Below, piece after piece: positions 27,400-36,855 of a DNA stretch of 64,000 nt. The notes beneath the pieces were generated by a model. The model did no database searches. It worked only from the letters and a program-made list of their open reading frames with translations, and was not told where the DNA came from. Each line of letters starts with the position of its first letter. Within the stretch, counting starts at the first letter, position 1. Origin of the DNA: a bacterium (GTDB lineage Bacteria > 4484-113 > JAFGCY01); contig JADZFO010000051.1 of the NCBI GenBank assembly GCA_020849855.1, positions 17,271 through 81,270 of the forward strand, read 5' to 3'. A program made the position numbers and the translations under genes.

Positions 27400-30300
27400 T
27401 CAGCCCCCGGCGGGCTGAGCCTCGGCTCCGGCAGGACGCCGCTCGCGGTCAAGCACCTCACGCACCTTTGCCACCAGCTCGTTGGCTCGGTATGGCTTTT
27501 GCAGAAAGTTCTCCGTTGGCAGGTCAGACAGGCTGTAACCACCGAGCTGGGCAGTCCCGGGACCGGAGTTGAAAAATGCCTCGTCGTAGCCAGAGCTGAC
27601 GATCACTCTCGCTTCGGGGTCGAACTCAAAGAGACGGGCATACATTTCAGCCCCGCTCATCCGCGGCATCTGGATATCCATGATTACGAGGTCGATACGC
27701 GCCTGATTGCGGCGGTAGACATCCAGACCCTCAGGCCCGTCCGCCGCCAGCAGGACCTTGTAGCCATTGCGTTCCAGCATGACCCGCGCGGTGTTACGCA
27801 CGATGTCCTCATCGTCGACCACCAGGATGGTCTCGCGGCCTGAGATGAAGCGAGGCAGGTCGTTTTCGGCCTGTGTCAGCTCTCGCGCGCTGCGCGGCAA
27901 CATTACATGGAAGCGTGTTCCCTGCCCCACCACACTTTCAGCCCACAGGCAGCCGCCGTGGTTGGCCACGATGCCCACACTGGCCGCCAGGCCGAGGCCG
28001 CGGCCCTGGAACTTCGTGCTGAAGAAGGGCTCGAAGATCCGCCGCAGGGTTTGCTCCGGTATGCCATGCCCGGTGTCGGTCACGATCGCGTGTACGTAAT
28101 CTCCGGGCGGAATGTCCATGCGGCTCGGCGCGTGGAAGGTCTCGGCGAGATGCTGATTGAAGGTCTTGAGGGTCAGGTTGCCACCCTTCTCGCCCATCGC
28201 TTCGCAGGCGTTGATGCAGAGGTTCAGCAGGACCTGGTTCAGCTGGCCCGGGTCGCCCTCGACCGGCCAGATGTTGTCACGCAACTCCGTATGCACCGTC
28301 ACCTGCGGCGGGATAGTCGAGCGCAGCATGGTCAGGCTGTCGCCAACCAGGCGGTTCATGTCGACTGCCTTGGTCTGGTAGCGCCCGCCGCGGGCATAGG
28401 CCAGCAGCTTCTGCGTCAGGTCGGCCATCTGGTTCGCGCTTGTGCTGATAACCTCGCAAAGCTCGTAGTTCGGGTCTTCCTCGCTGATGTTCATGCGCAG
28501 CAATGATGCGCTGCCCAGTACGCCCAGCAGGATGTTGTTGAAGTCGTGGGCGATGCCGCCAGCGAGAGTCACGATGCTCTCTTCCTTCTGGCGCTGCAGG
28601 ATCTGCTCCTGCATCTGCTTCTGGCGGGTGATGTCGTGGCCGATCAGGTTCGCGCCGGTGAACCAGACCCGCTGGTCATAGTGCAGATTCGCGGTCCAGA
28701 GGATGTCATGGATGCCGCCGTCCTGGTCGGCGATGCGGCACTCAAAGGTGACTGACTGGTCCTGGTTGTGGATGGCCTCAAGCAGCAGGTCCTGCACCCG
28801 GGCCCGGTCATCAGGATGGATAAAACGGATTGCACGCTTGCCGATGAACTGGCCTTCGTTGCCCCCGCCCAGGCTGCTGGCCGTGCTGTTGACAAAGCTC
28901 AGGCGGCCGAACTGGTCGATCTGGATGATGATGTCGGTCGTGCCTTCGACGAACTCTCGATAGCGCTCCTCGCTTTCGCGCAGGGCGCGCTCGGCCTGCT
29001 TACGGTCCGAGATATCACGGGCGATCAGCTGGATCGCCGGCTGGTGCTGATAGCTGAACTGCAGGCCCGTGACTTCCACATCCAGTGGCTTTCCGTCAAG
29101 GCGGATCAGCTTCTCCTCGGTCAGCGGGGCGGCCACACCTTCATCAAGCACCATGCGCATGCGCCGTTCAGCGGCATCGCGGAACTCCGGGTGGATCAGC
29201 CGCACCACCGGCAGGCCGATGATCTGCGCTGCGCTCTGCGCGCCGAGCAGCTTCTCGGCCGCGGCATTGGCGAAGACGATGCGGCCGTTCTGCTGGATGA
29301 TGATGGCGTCCGGAGAGAGCTCAACCAGCTTGCGGTAGCGCTCCTCGCTTTCGCGGGTCTGTTCCTGGGCCAGCTTGCGCTCGGTAACATCCTGCGCCAG
29401 CGTGAAGGCACCGGCATAGTTGCCCTGGTCATCGAAGCGCGGGCTGGCAGAAACCCACAGATCGCGCATCTTGCCATCGCGGGCCCGGAAGCGCATTTCA
29501 TAGGTATCACTCTTGCCTGCGCGACGGCGGTTCTGCTGTTCCACCATCAGGGGATGCTGGCCAGGGTCTACAAACTCGGCAATATTCAGGCCAACCAGAC
29601 CGCCGGGCTCGGCGCCCAGCATCTTCTCCAGTGCCGGGTTGGCAAAGAGGAAGTTGCCCTGCGGATCAGTCAGCGATATGCCCTCGACAGCCGTCCGCAC
29701 CAGCTCGCTGTAGCGCTCTTCACTCTCACGAAGCGCCTGACGAGCCCGCTCCGTTTCCGTCACATCCTGCAGCAGCGAGAATGCACCGGCGTACTCGCCC
29801 TGCTCGTCCAGTCGCGGGCTGGAGGCTACCTGCAGGCGGCGCAGCTCGCCGTCCGGCCGGTAGATGGTCAGCGTGTAGGTACTGGACTCGCCGGCCTGGC
29901 GCCGCTGGCGTTCAAGGTCCAGCAGAGCCTGATCCGGCGGCGACACGAACTCGCGCAGGTTGCGGCCGATGAAACGGCCGGGTTGCAGGCCGAAGATTTT
30001 CTCGGCCGCCGGGTTGGTGATCAGCACCGAGCCATGGATGTCCGTAATGCTGATGCCTTCTGAGACTGAGCCCATCAGGTGCTGGTAGCGCTCCTCGCTC
30101 TCACGGTGGGCGGCCTCAGCCAGCTTCCTTTCAGTGATGTTCAGCAGGCCCAGGCAGACGCCCAGCACACGGTCGCGCTCATGAACCGGGCTGAAAGTCA
30201 GCTCAAACCAGTAGGAGCGCCCGGCCTGCCCGGCGAGGACCTGTTCTTCATTGCTCACTTTTCCGGCCAGGGCCTGGAACACGCGGTTCACAAAGTCGCC

Positions 30301-31284
30301 GCGCGCATCCTTGGGCCAGTTGTCGAGGATCATCTGGCCGCTTTCCAGAACAATCCCGTTGAGCTCCTCATACCAGCTGCCGGCTGTGGCATTGAAAGCC
30401 TGCACCCTGAACTGGCGGTCGATGAGGATATAGCCGCTCTGGCTGCTGTTGAACAGTGCGCGCAGGTTGGCCTCGGAGCGGCTGAGCTGCTCGCGGGCCT
30501 GATGGCGCTCATCCTGGCGCCGACGCATCAGACTGGTACCGATTCCGATGATCAGGATGCCGATGGCCCAGGCCTGGCTGAAGGCCAGCAGCAGCTTGCG
30601 CTGCGGCCCCGGGCTGAGGATGCCTGAGGGCTGAACCGGGGCGGCGATACTCACAGCGCCGCGCAGCTCCCCGGTCCCCCAGGCACGCTCAGCGTGGCAG
30701 ACCTGGCAGCTCTCTTCTGCCAGCACCGGGGCCATGTAGTGCAGCACCAGCGGCCCGCCGGCCGGCCCGTCAATCGATATGAATTCCGGGCTGCCGCTTT
30801 GCAGCTCTACGATTGCGAAGTTCTCCCAGTCGCGGTCAGGAATCCGTGAATCCGCCGGTGGTGTGCCTGGCAGGTTGTCAGGATTCAAAGCGCGGGGGCT
30901 GATGAAACGGCTGTAGAGCTCCTGCTGCTGTTCTGCCAGGCCCCCGGGAACGGCCAGCTGCGTGGGATCGATCAGCCGCACACCCTGGCCGTCGGTGCCG
31001 GGGCCTTCGCCAGGGGTACTGCTCAGGTAATCACTGGAGTGGGCGCTGCCACTGTCGCTGACATAGATGCCGCCCTGAGCAGTGGCCCAGCGCAGCATGG
31101 CGATCTGGTGGGTAGCGCTCTGCCGCGCCCGCTCAATCAGACGGTCGCGGTTATCGGGGGTCAGACTGCGGACGGCGAAGACGGCGCAGGCAATCAGGGC
31201 CAGGGTCCAGATCAGGGAAAGAATGCTGGCATAGCGCAGGAGCTCGCGCCTTGGCGGCCGGACCTCCTGCTGTGCACTCATCAT
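27400..31284 (-). CDS. Membrane hybrid histidine kinase with haem-type CxxCH sensor domain and five PAS domains
   Basis: 1294 residues. TM1 (about 18-38), then a periplasmic domain of ~190 residues resembling the DUF3365/Tll0287-like fold, with the c-type haem signature CQVCH at 193-197. After TM2 (about 230-250) come five PAS/PAC modules (270-890), HisKA with H913 in GGIAHDFNN, HATPase (GRGLGLAAS) and a receiver with D1203 in IMDIQMPRM. If haem is bound, the kinase could sense redox state or a diatomic gas in the periplasm. Start at one of two adjacent ATGs with a weak AGAAG site. Same strand as and 62 nt after the next kinase gene, possibly co-transcribed. Confidence 0.9.
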   Translation of the reverse strand: MMSAQQEVRPPRRELLRYASILSLIWTLALIACAVFAVRSLTPDNRDRLIERARQSATHQIAMLRWATAQGGIYVSDSGSAHSSDYLSSTPGEGPGTDGQGVRLIDPTQLAVPGGLAEQQQELYSRFISPRALNPDNLPGTPPADSRIPDRDWENFAIVELQSGSPEFISIDGPAGGPLVLHYMAPVLAEESCQVCHAERAWGTGELRGAVSIAAPVQPSGILSPGPQRKLLLAFSQAWAIGILIIGIGTSLMRRRQDERHQAREQLSRSEANLRALFNSSQSGYILIDRQFRVQAFNATAGSWYEELNGIVLESGQMILDNWPKDARGDFVNRVFQALAGKVSNEEQVLAGQAGRSYWFELTFSPVHERDRVLGVCLGLLNITERKLAEAAHRESEERYQHLMGSVSEGISITDIHGSVLITNPAAEKIFGLQPGRFIGRNLREFVSPPDQALLDLERQRRQAGESSTYTLTIYRPDGELRRLQVASSPRLDEQGEYAGAFSLLQDVTETERARQALRESEERYSELVRTAVEGISLTDPQGNFLFANPALEKMLGAEPGGLVGLNIAEFVDPGQHPLMVEQQNRRRAGKSDTYEMRFRARDGKMRDLWVSASPRFDDQGNYAGAFTLAQDVTERKLAQEQTRESEERYRKLVELSPDAIIIQQNGRIVFANAAAEKLLGAQSAAQIIGLPVVRLIHPEFRDAAERRMRMVLDEGVAAPLTEEKLIRLDGKPLDVEVTGLQFSYQHQPAIQLIARDISDRKQAERALRESEERYREFVEGTTDIIIQIDQFGRLSFVNSTASSLGGGNEGQFIGKRAIRFIHPDDRARVQDLLLEAIHNQDQSVTFECRIADQDGGIHDILWTANLHYDQRVWFTGANLIGHDITRQKQMQEQILQRQKEESIVTLAGGIAHDFNNILLGVLGSASLLRMNISEEDPNYELCEVISTSANQMADLTQKLLAYARGGRYQTKAVDMNRLVGDSLTMLRSTIPPQVTVHTELRDNIWPVEGDPGQLNQVLLNLCINACEAMGEKGGNLTLKTFNQHLAETFHAPSRMDIPPGDYVHAIVTDTGHGIPEQTLRRIFEPFFSTKFQGRGLGLAASVGIVANHGGCLWAESVVGQGTRFHVMLPRSARELTQAENDLPRFISGRETILVVDDEDIVRNTARVMLERNGYKVLLAADGPEGLDVYRRNQARIDLVIMDIQMPRMSGAEMYARLFEFDPEARVIVSSGYDEAFFNSGPGTAQLGGYSLSDLPTENFLQKPYRANELVAKVREVLDRERRPAGAEAQPAGG

Positions 31285-31346
31285 TCTTCTGCCACCCCGG
31301 CTTCGATTATGAGGCGAAAAGGGACTTCAAGCGGAAAAGCGTCGGA

Positions 31347-34300
31347 TCAGGCCCTTGCCAGTTCCTTGATTTCCTGCAGCAGCTGGGCCGGGGCGAAGGG
31401 CTTGCGCAGCACGGCGGCCTTCACTCCATTTGAGCTGGTGACGCCGCCGCTCTCCATTTCACCGGAGATGAGCACAGCGTTGAGAGCCGGGTTGATGCGG
31501 CACAAAGCCTCGAAGAGTTCCAGGCCCGCCATGTCGCTCAGGTCCAGATCCAGCAGCACCAGGTCATAGCTTTGGTGATGATCGCCAAAGTCCTGGATGG
31601 CCTCAGACCCGCCAGCCTGTGCCCTGACCGTATAGCCATGCTGCTCCAGAATCCGGCTGGTTACCTGGCGCACGGTGGCTTCCTCGGCCACCACCATCGC
31701 CCGATGCTGAGGCCGCTGCTCCTCTTCCTGCACAGTATTGGCCGCGCTGGCGGCCTGCATGGCTTCCTGCTGCAGGCTTGCCACATCAAGCCTGGCGTGG
31801 CCGTTCTTTGGCGCGGGCGACTCAGGATCGCTCCTGCGCACGGCAGCCGACCGGACCTGAGTCGGAGTTTCTGAAGCTTCCCCGTCAATGCTCTTGCCTG
31901 CTGAGACCGGCAGAATAACCCGGAAGGACGAGCCGCGGCCGGGTTCACTTTCAAGCTGAATCGCGCCACGGTGCCGCTTCACGATGCCCTGCACAGCCGC
32001 CAGACCCAGGCCGCGCCCGGCGAACTTGGTGCTGAAGAAGGGATCAAAGACCTTGTCCCGGACCTCCGGCTCCATGCCGATGCCGTTATCGGTCACCGAG
32101 ACGAAGACGAAGCTGCCGGGCTGCATCTCGGCGGAAGGCGCAATTGCCCGCAGCGCCGCTGCGTCCAGGTTGAGCTGGCCGGTGTGGATACGGATGCTGC
32201 CCTCGACGTCACGAATCGCCTCCACTGAATTCAGCAGGAAGGAGGTGATCATCTGGCGCATCAGGCCTTCATCCGCGTCAATGGTCGACAGCGGCCGGCC
32301 CAGGTCCAGCTCAAGCTGGACGTGCCGCGGCAGGCTGGTGCCCATCAGGCGGATGGTCTCTTCGATGACGTTGTTGAGATCCACCTTGCGCAGTGCCAGG
32401 CGACCCTTGCCGGAGTAGGCCAGCATCTGCTCCACCAGCTCGCTGGCGCGCTGGCTGGCCTTGTCTACTTCAGACAGATACTTGTGTACGGGTGAAGCTG
32501 GCGGCAGGGAGTCAATCGCCAGGCTGATATTCCCGATGATCCCCACCAGCAGGTTGTTGAAGTCGTGGGCGATACCGCCGGCCAGCACGCCCAGGCTCTC
32601 AGCCTTCTGGGCAGCCAGCCAGGCCTGCTCGGTCTGCTTGCGCTCGGTGATATCGGTGAACACGCCCAGCGAGCCTTCGTAGACTCCGCTCTCGTCAAAC
32701 ATCGGGCGGGCGGTCAGATGGAAGGCCCGGATGCGGTTGTCGCGCGAAACCAGCTCAACTTCATATGTTCCGCTCAGGCCGCTGCGACGCTTGCTGGCCT
32801 CCTGCAGCATCCGCTCGGCGCTGCTCGGGGTGCAAAGCTCAATCAGGCTGCGGCCAACCAGCTGGTGCGGGGAATAGCCCAGCACGCTGGCGAAGGTGGG
32901 GTTGCTGAAGGTGATGACTTCGTTGGCATCGTTGCTGACGATACCTTCCTGGGCCAGGTCGACCAGGCGGCGATAACGCTCCTCACTTTCACGCAGAGCG
33001 GCCTCAGCCTTGCGCCGCTCGGATATGTCGCGCATGGCCGCCACGCTGAAGTGCTGTTCGCGGTACGGCAGAGTACGGCAGCGCACTTCAAGCGGAATGG
33101 TCGCCCCGCCACGGGTGGCGCCAAAGGCCTCGAAGGGCTCTTCGCCCGCCTTCTGGGCCAGCTGCCAGATGCCGTCTGCAAGCCAGTGCGGGGCCAGAAT
33201 CTCCAGCTCGCTGCCGACCAGCTGGTCACGGCTGTGGCCAAACATATCCAGCAGGGCCTGGTTCACGTCGACAATCCGGCTGCCGTCATGGATCAGGATA
33301 GCTTCAAAAGAAGCCGCAGACAGCGCACTGAAACGCTGCTCACTGTGCCGCAGCTGGGTCTGGGATCGCTCCAGCTCGCCCAGCATCTGGTTAATCGACA
33401 TACTCAGGCGTGCGACTTCATCGTCGCCCACCAGCTGCACCCTCAGGCTGGGGTCACCCTTGGCACCGACGCTGGCCACGCCTTCAGAGAGCTTGCCGAG
33501 GCGCGAAAGGACCTGGCGGTCAAGGATCAGCCAGAGCAGAGAGCCGCAGACCACAACGCTTACCACCAGCACCAGCAGCGCGGTGGCTCCGAACTCAAGG
33601 CCGGTCTGGGTGATGCGGCGCGGTACGGATACGCGGACGATAAGCGTGTCGTTTGCGGCCAGGGACGGAATGAAGAGATAGGCCGCGACACTGTTCTGGT
33701 CTATGTTTGCATAAACAGGCTGGTCAGAACTCTCGTTCTTCTGCGCCGCATCGCGCATGTCCCGGGGCAGCTTGGCATCTGACTGCCAGCGCGCATGTGG
33801 CCGCACCTCGTCGCCGGGCTGCGAAGTGAAGAGCCCGGACAGGTCAAGTGGCTGGCCAAGGACAAGGTAGCCCCGCGGGCCGCTGCGGCCGCGGATGGGC
33901 GATGCGCCGACAAGCAGCGTTGTCCCGTCAGCGTTGATCACGCCGCTGAGCTTGCCGCCGGCAATCAGCGCCGGCCAGTCCGGCCAGCCCGCCGACTTGA
34001 TCTGGCCAGCGATCTGGCTGGTCCAGACCTTGCTGTTCCAGCTCGCCATCGGGTCAAAATAACCCGCCAGCACCTGGCCGCGCGAATCCACAACCAGCGC
34101 CAGCTTGAAACCGGCCTTCTGCAGATCTCCCGCAGGAAGGGCGGACTGCAGGCGCGAGGCGCTGCGCTGGCTCATGAAATCCTGCAGAGCCGCGCTCTTC
34201 GCACGCTGCTCGGCGCTGGCGCGTATCTCCTGCAAACGGGCTTCGAAGGTCCGCTGCTGCACATCAGCAGAACGCCGGGCGTCAGCGTTTTCGTAGGAGG

Positions 34301-34403
34301 AAAGTCGTGAGAGGACGGTGGAGTTCAGGGTGAAATACAGCGCAATGGCGATCCCTGCGAATGACAGGGCGACCACCAGCAGGGTCCTGCGCCGTAAATC
34401 CAT
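31347..34403 (-). CDS. Membrane hybrid histidine kinase with periplasmic sensor, HAMP and two PAS domains
   Basis: 1018 residues from the ATG at 34403, preferred because GGGGGAG lies 10 nt upstream; a GTG nine codons earlier is possible. TM1 (about 8-28), a ~240-residue periplasmic sensor of CHASE/Cache-like length, TM2 (about 275-298), HAMP, two PAS modules (365-600), HisKA with H613 in GGIAHDFNN, HATPase (GRGLGLAAV), then a low-complexity linker and a receiver with D952 in LLDLDLSD. The usual first acidic pair of the receiver is EE here (VVAEEATV). The periplasmic ligand is unknown. Upstream neighbour of the haem-type kinase. Confidence 0.9.
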   Translation of the reverse strand: MDLRRRTLLVVALSFAGIAIALYFTLNSTVLSRLSSYENADARRSADVQQRTFEARLQEIRASAEQRAKSAALQDFMSQRSASRLQSALPAGDLQKAGFKLALVVDSRGQVLAGYFDPMASWNSKVWTSQIAGQIKSAGWPDWPALIAGGKLSGVINADGTTLLVGASPIRGRSGPRGYLVLGQPLDLSGLFTSQPGDEVRPHARWQSDAKLPRDMRDAAQKNESSDQPVYANIDQNSVAAYLFIPSLAANDTLIVRVSVPRRITQTGLEFGATALLVLVVSVVVCGSLLWLILDRQVLSRLGKLSEGVASVGAKGDPSLRVQLVGDDEVARLSMSINQMLGELERSQTQLRHSEQRFSALSAASFEAILIHDGSRIVDVNQALLDMFGHSRDQLVGSELEILAPHWLADGIWQLAQKAGEEPFEAFGATRGGATIPLEVRCRTLPYREQHFSVAAMRDISERRKAEAALRESEERYRRLVDLAQEGIVSNDANEVITFSNPTFASVLGYSPHQLVGRSLIELCTPSSAERMLQEASKRRSGLSGTYEVELVSRDNRIRAFHLTARPMFDESGVYEGSLGVFTDITERKQTEQAWLAAQKAESLGVLAGGIAHDFNNLLVGIIGNISLAIDSLPPASPVHKYLSEVDKASQRASELVEQMLAYSGKGRLALRKVDLNNVIEETIRLMGTSLPRHVQLELDLGRPLSTIDADEGLMRQMITSFLLNSVEAIRDVEGSIRIHTGQLNLDAAALRAIAPSAEMQPGSFVFVSVTDNGIGMEPEVRDKVFDPFFSTKFAGRGLGLAAVQGIVKRHRGAIQLESEPGRGSSFRVILPVSAGKSIDGEASETPTQVRSAAVRRSDPESPAPKNGHARLDVASLQQEAMQAASAANTVQEEEQRPQHRAMVVAEEATVRQVTSRILEQHGYTVRAQAGGSEAIQDFGDHHQSYDLVLLDLDLSDMAGLELFEALCRINPALNAVLISGEMESGGVTSSNGVKAAVLRKPFAPAQLLQEIKELARA

Positions 34404-34614
34404 CCCGATTGTGCTCCCCCGAAGCGCCACACCGGCCGTTTGATAACCGGCGGTCTCAACCCTGGCGCAGCCGCGAATGATAACGGCTCGCGGCCCATCC
34501 AGTGCGGCTTTAGGATAGATTTCATGTTATCGTAACGGCCTTAATGTGCGTGATTAACATATGATCAAATAAACAGGCTTCTGGCGGCTGCGTCCTATAA
34601 TCCGCGCTCCATTT
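34404..34614. other. Divergent intergenic region between the kinase and yqeK
   Basis: 211 bases with start regions on both sides. The plus strand holds the TATAAT of yqeK at 34596. An AT-rich stretch around 34520-34575 stands out from the GC-rich surroundings. No RNA gene recognised. Confidence 0.4.
34596..34601 (+). promoter_or_regulatory. Consensus -10 (TATAAT) for yqeK with very short leader
   Basis: TATAAT lies 13 nt before the ATG, so transcription would start about 6 nt before the start codon. No ribosome site fits in that leader. No convincing -35 seen. Confidence 0.45.
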
Positions 34615-35229
34615 ATGGACCTTGAAGCACTAGTTGAACAGCTGCGCCTGTATACCGGCACGCGCCGCCACGCCCACAGCCTGAACGTGATGCGGGCGGC
34701 GGCGGAGTTGGCGCGCCGGCATGCTCCACATTTACTGGACCCGGCCCGCCTGGCGGGCCTGCTGCATGACAACGCCAAGCGCCTGGACGACGAGCAGCTG
34801 CTATCCATCGCAGCCGAGCGGCAGCTTGGGATCTCGGCGGTGGAACGCAGCCAGCCGTCCCTTTTGCACGGGAAGGTTGGGGCTGCGCTGCTCAGCGAGC
34901 GCTTCGGCATCAGCGACCCGGAAGTCGAGGCCGCAGTCACCGACCATGTCACCGGGCGGCCGGGGATGGGGCTGCTGAGCCGTCTGCTCTATGTGGCGGA
35001 CCAGTGCGCTGCAGACCGCAGTTTTCCGGGTGTCGAGCTGCTTCGCGAGATAAGCAGGGGTGACCTGGAGCAGGCTGTGCTGCTGGTGGCGCGCAACAAA
35101 CTTCTAAGTGTGATACAACGTGGTTACCTGGTGGAGCCTAACACTGCCGCCCTGTACAACGAACAGGTAATGGCGGGCGTGCAGCTCCCCGCAGGGGTAA
35201 GCGATTTTGGCGGACTTGAGCAGGGCTAA
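34615..35229 (+). CDS. yqeK: YqeK-like HD-domain hydrolase
   Basis: 204 residues of the YqeK family, HD-superfamily phosphohydrolases that split diadenosine tetraphosphate symmetrically to two ADP. The HD pair is at H51-D52 (LLHDNAKRL) with an early His in RRHAHSLNV and later YVADQCAADR, as in the family. The gene begins the conserved yqeK - LCP - rsfS neighbourhood found in many bacteria and overlaps the LCP gene by 23 nt. Confidence 0.88.
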   Translation: MDLEALVEQLRLYTGTRRHAHSLNVMRAAAELARRHAPHLLDPARLAGLLHDNAKRLDDEQLLSIAAERQLGISAVERSQPSLLHGKVGAALLSERFGISDPEVEAAVTDHVTGRPGMGLLSRLLYVADQCAADRSFPGVELLREISRGDLEQAVLLVARNKLLSVIQRGYLVEPNTAALYNEQVMAGVQLPAGVSDFGGLEQG

Positions 35230-36775
35230 GCAGGATGTGGATCAGGCGCAGGACACCGGCGCAGCCGGGGAGACCGCGCACGGCCACACGCAGGCGGAGA
35301 ACGGTAACGGCAACCCGCCCGGGCACCTGCATCCGGCCTCGATGACCGCACGGAAGCTGCGGGCCATGAACGCCGCGCTGATGGCTTCAGAGCAGGCGCG
35401 TGACAGCATGGACGAGGACGACATCCCCGATGTCGGCTCCGGGCGCATCGGCACCATCAGCGAAGCTGCCAGCCGCCTGCGTGAGGCCGGCGTTATCCCG
35501 CCCACCCAGCCCATGGCGCAGCCGGGCGTGCTGCGCGGGCCTGCCGTACCCCAGCGCCGGAGGCGGCCAGCGCACCAGCGCCGCAGTTTCTGGGTCACCA
35601 TCATGGCCTTCATAGTCTTGCTTGGCCTGCCATTTGCCTGGTGGTACTTCAGCCCGATGCTGGATCCCGTGACAGGCAAACTGGGCAAGCGCGGCGACCA
35701 GATCCCCGACCTGCCCAGGCTGTTCATCGACCCGCAAAAGGCCCTGCTAAACGCCTTCGACGGCCAGAGCGAGGTGCAGTTCCTGCTGGTCGGCCTGGAC
35801 CATGTGCCCCCCACCAAGCGCGACCCCAACCCGATCCACCGCAGCGACAGCGTGATCATGGTCCGCGCCAACCTGGAGAACAAGGAAGTGCGCATGCTCA
35901 GCATCCCCCGCGACGGCTGGGTGATGCATATCGGCAGCGAAGGCGAGGAGCTGGGCTGGGACAAGCTGGCGCACAGCTATGCCAATGGCACGGAAGACAA
36001 CCCGGACAACCCCGAAGGCGGTATCCGTCGCACCAAGATGACCGTCGAGCACCTGATGGGCGTGCCGGTGGACTACTACATGATCATCGAGATCGACGGC
36101 TTTCAGAAGATCATTGATGAGCTGGGCGGCATCACAGTCGACGTTGAGAAGAGGATGAAGTACCGCGACCGCGCCGGTGGCCTGAACATTGACCTGCAGC
36201 CGGGCGTGCAGCTGCTCAACGGCGAGCAGGCCATGGGTTACGCGCGCTTCCGCCACGACGCGGTGGGCGACATTGGCCGCATGGCCCGCCAGCAGCAGGT
36301 GATCAAGGCCATCATCACAGAGCTGCAGAAGCCGGAGAACCTGCCCAAGCTGCCGGTGCTGGGCCAGTTGCTGGGAAAAGCCCTCAAGACCAACTTGCGC
36401 ATGGACCAGATGCTGGCGCTGGTGAACCAGAGCAAGAAGTTTGAGCTGAGCAAGATCCAGTCCATGACCCTGCCCAGCTACTGGAACCGCGAGCCGGGCC
36501 ACCGCATCGATCTGCCCGGCGCCGATGGCGGGATGGATGCCCAGGCGATCTTTGACCGAGATGTCGAGGCCAGCCGCGAGTTCATCCTGAACACCCAGCC
36601 ACCTCCTCCGCCGCCGCTTGAAGGCGAAGCTGCGGATGGGACCACCCCGGACAGCGGGGCATCCCAGGAGTTCGTCGGCGGGTCCGCCCTTGAGGACAGC
36701 CAGACGGACAGCACTGACGCAGCGTCGGAAACACCCGACAGTGACCGCGTGCGCAACCCCTGCGCCGGGGACTGA
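35207..36775 (+). CDS. LCP (LytR-CpsA-Psr) family glycopolymer transferase
   Basis: 522 residues. A disordered, charged cytoplasmic N-terminus (1-125) precedes one transmembrane helix (about 128-148; WVTIMAFIVLLGLPFAWWYF) and an extracytoplasmic LCP domain with DSVIMVRANLENKEVRMLSI, PRDGWV, YARFRHDAVGDIGRMARQQQ. LCP enzymes transfer lipid-linked glycopolymers to peptidoglycan or other acceptors. The C-terminal ~70 residues are Pro/Ser/Asp-rich. The start is TTG overlapping yqeK, with AGGGG about 11 nt upstream; a later ATG at codon 46 is possible. Its presence in a diderm suggests a wall- or surface-glycan ligation step. Confidence 0.85.
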   Translation: MADLSRAKQDVDQAQDTGAAGETAHGHTQAENGNGNPPGHLHPASMTARKLRAMNAALMASEQARDSMDEDDIPDVGSGRIGTISEAASRLREAGVIPPTQPMAQPGVLRGPAVPQRRRRPAHQRRSFWVTIMAFIVLLGLPFAWWYFSPMLDPVTGKLGKRGDQIPDLPRLFIDPQKALLNAFDGQSEVQFLLVGLDHVPPTKRDPNPIHRSDSVIMVRANLENKEVRMLSIPRDGWVMHIGSEGEELGWDKLAHSYANGTEDNPDNPEGGIRRTKMTVEHLMGVPVDYYMIIEIDGFQKIIDELGGITVDVEKRMKYRDRAGGLNIDLQPGVQLLNGEQAMGYARFRHDAVGDIGRMARQQQVIKAIITELQKPENLPKLPVLGQLLGKALKTNLRMDQMLALVNQSKKFELSKIQSMTLPSYWNREPGHRIDLPGADGGMDAQAIFDRDVEASREFILNTQPPPPPPLEGEAADGTTPDSGASQEFVGGSALEDSQTDSTDAASETPDSDRVRNPCAGD

Positions 36776-36843
36776 GCGCCCCGCGTCAGTCAGCCAGTTG
36801 CCGGCACGAACAGGAAATTGCCGCGCCGTGCTGAAAGTCCTGT

Positions 36844-36849
36844 TACCAT
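36844..36849 (+). promoter_or_regulatory. Candidate -10 (TACCAT) for leaderless lipoprotein gene
   Basis: TACCAT, 6 nt (CTAAAA), then GTG. Same arrangement as rodA and mlaF. No ribosome site precedes the GTG. Confidence 0.35.
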
Positions 36850-36855
36850 CTAAAA

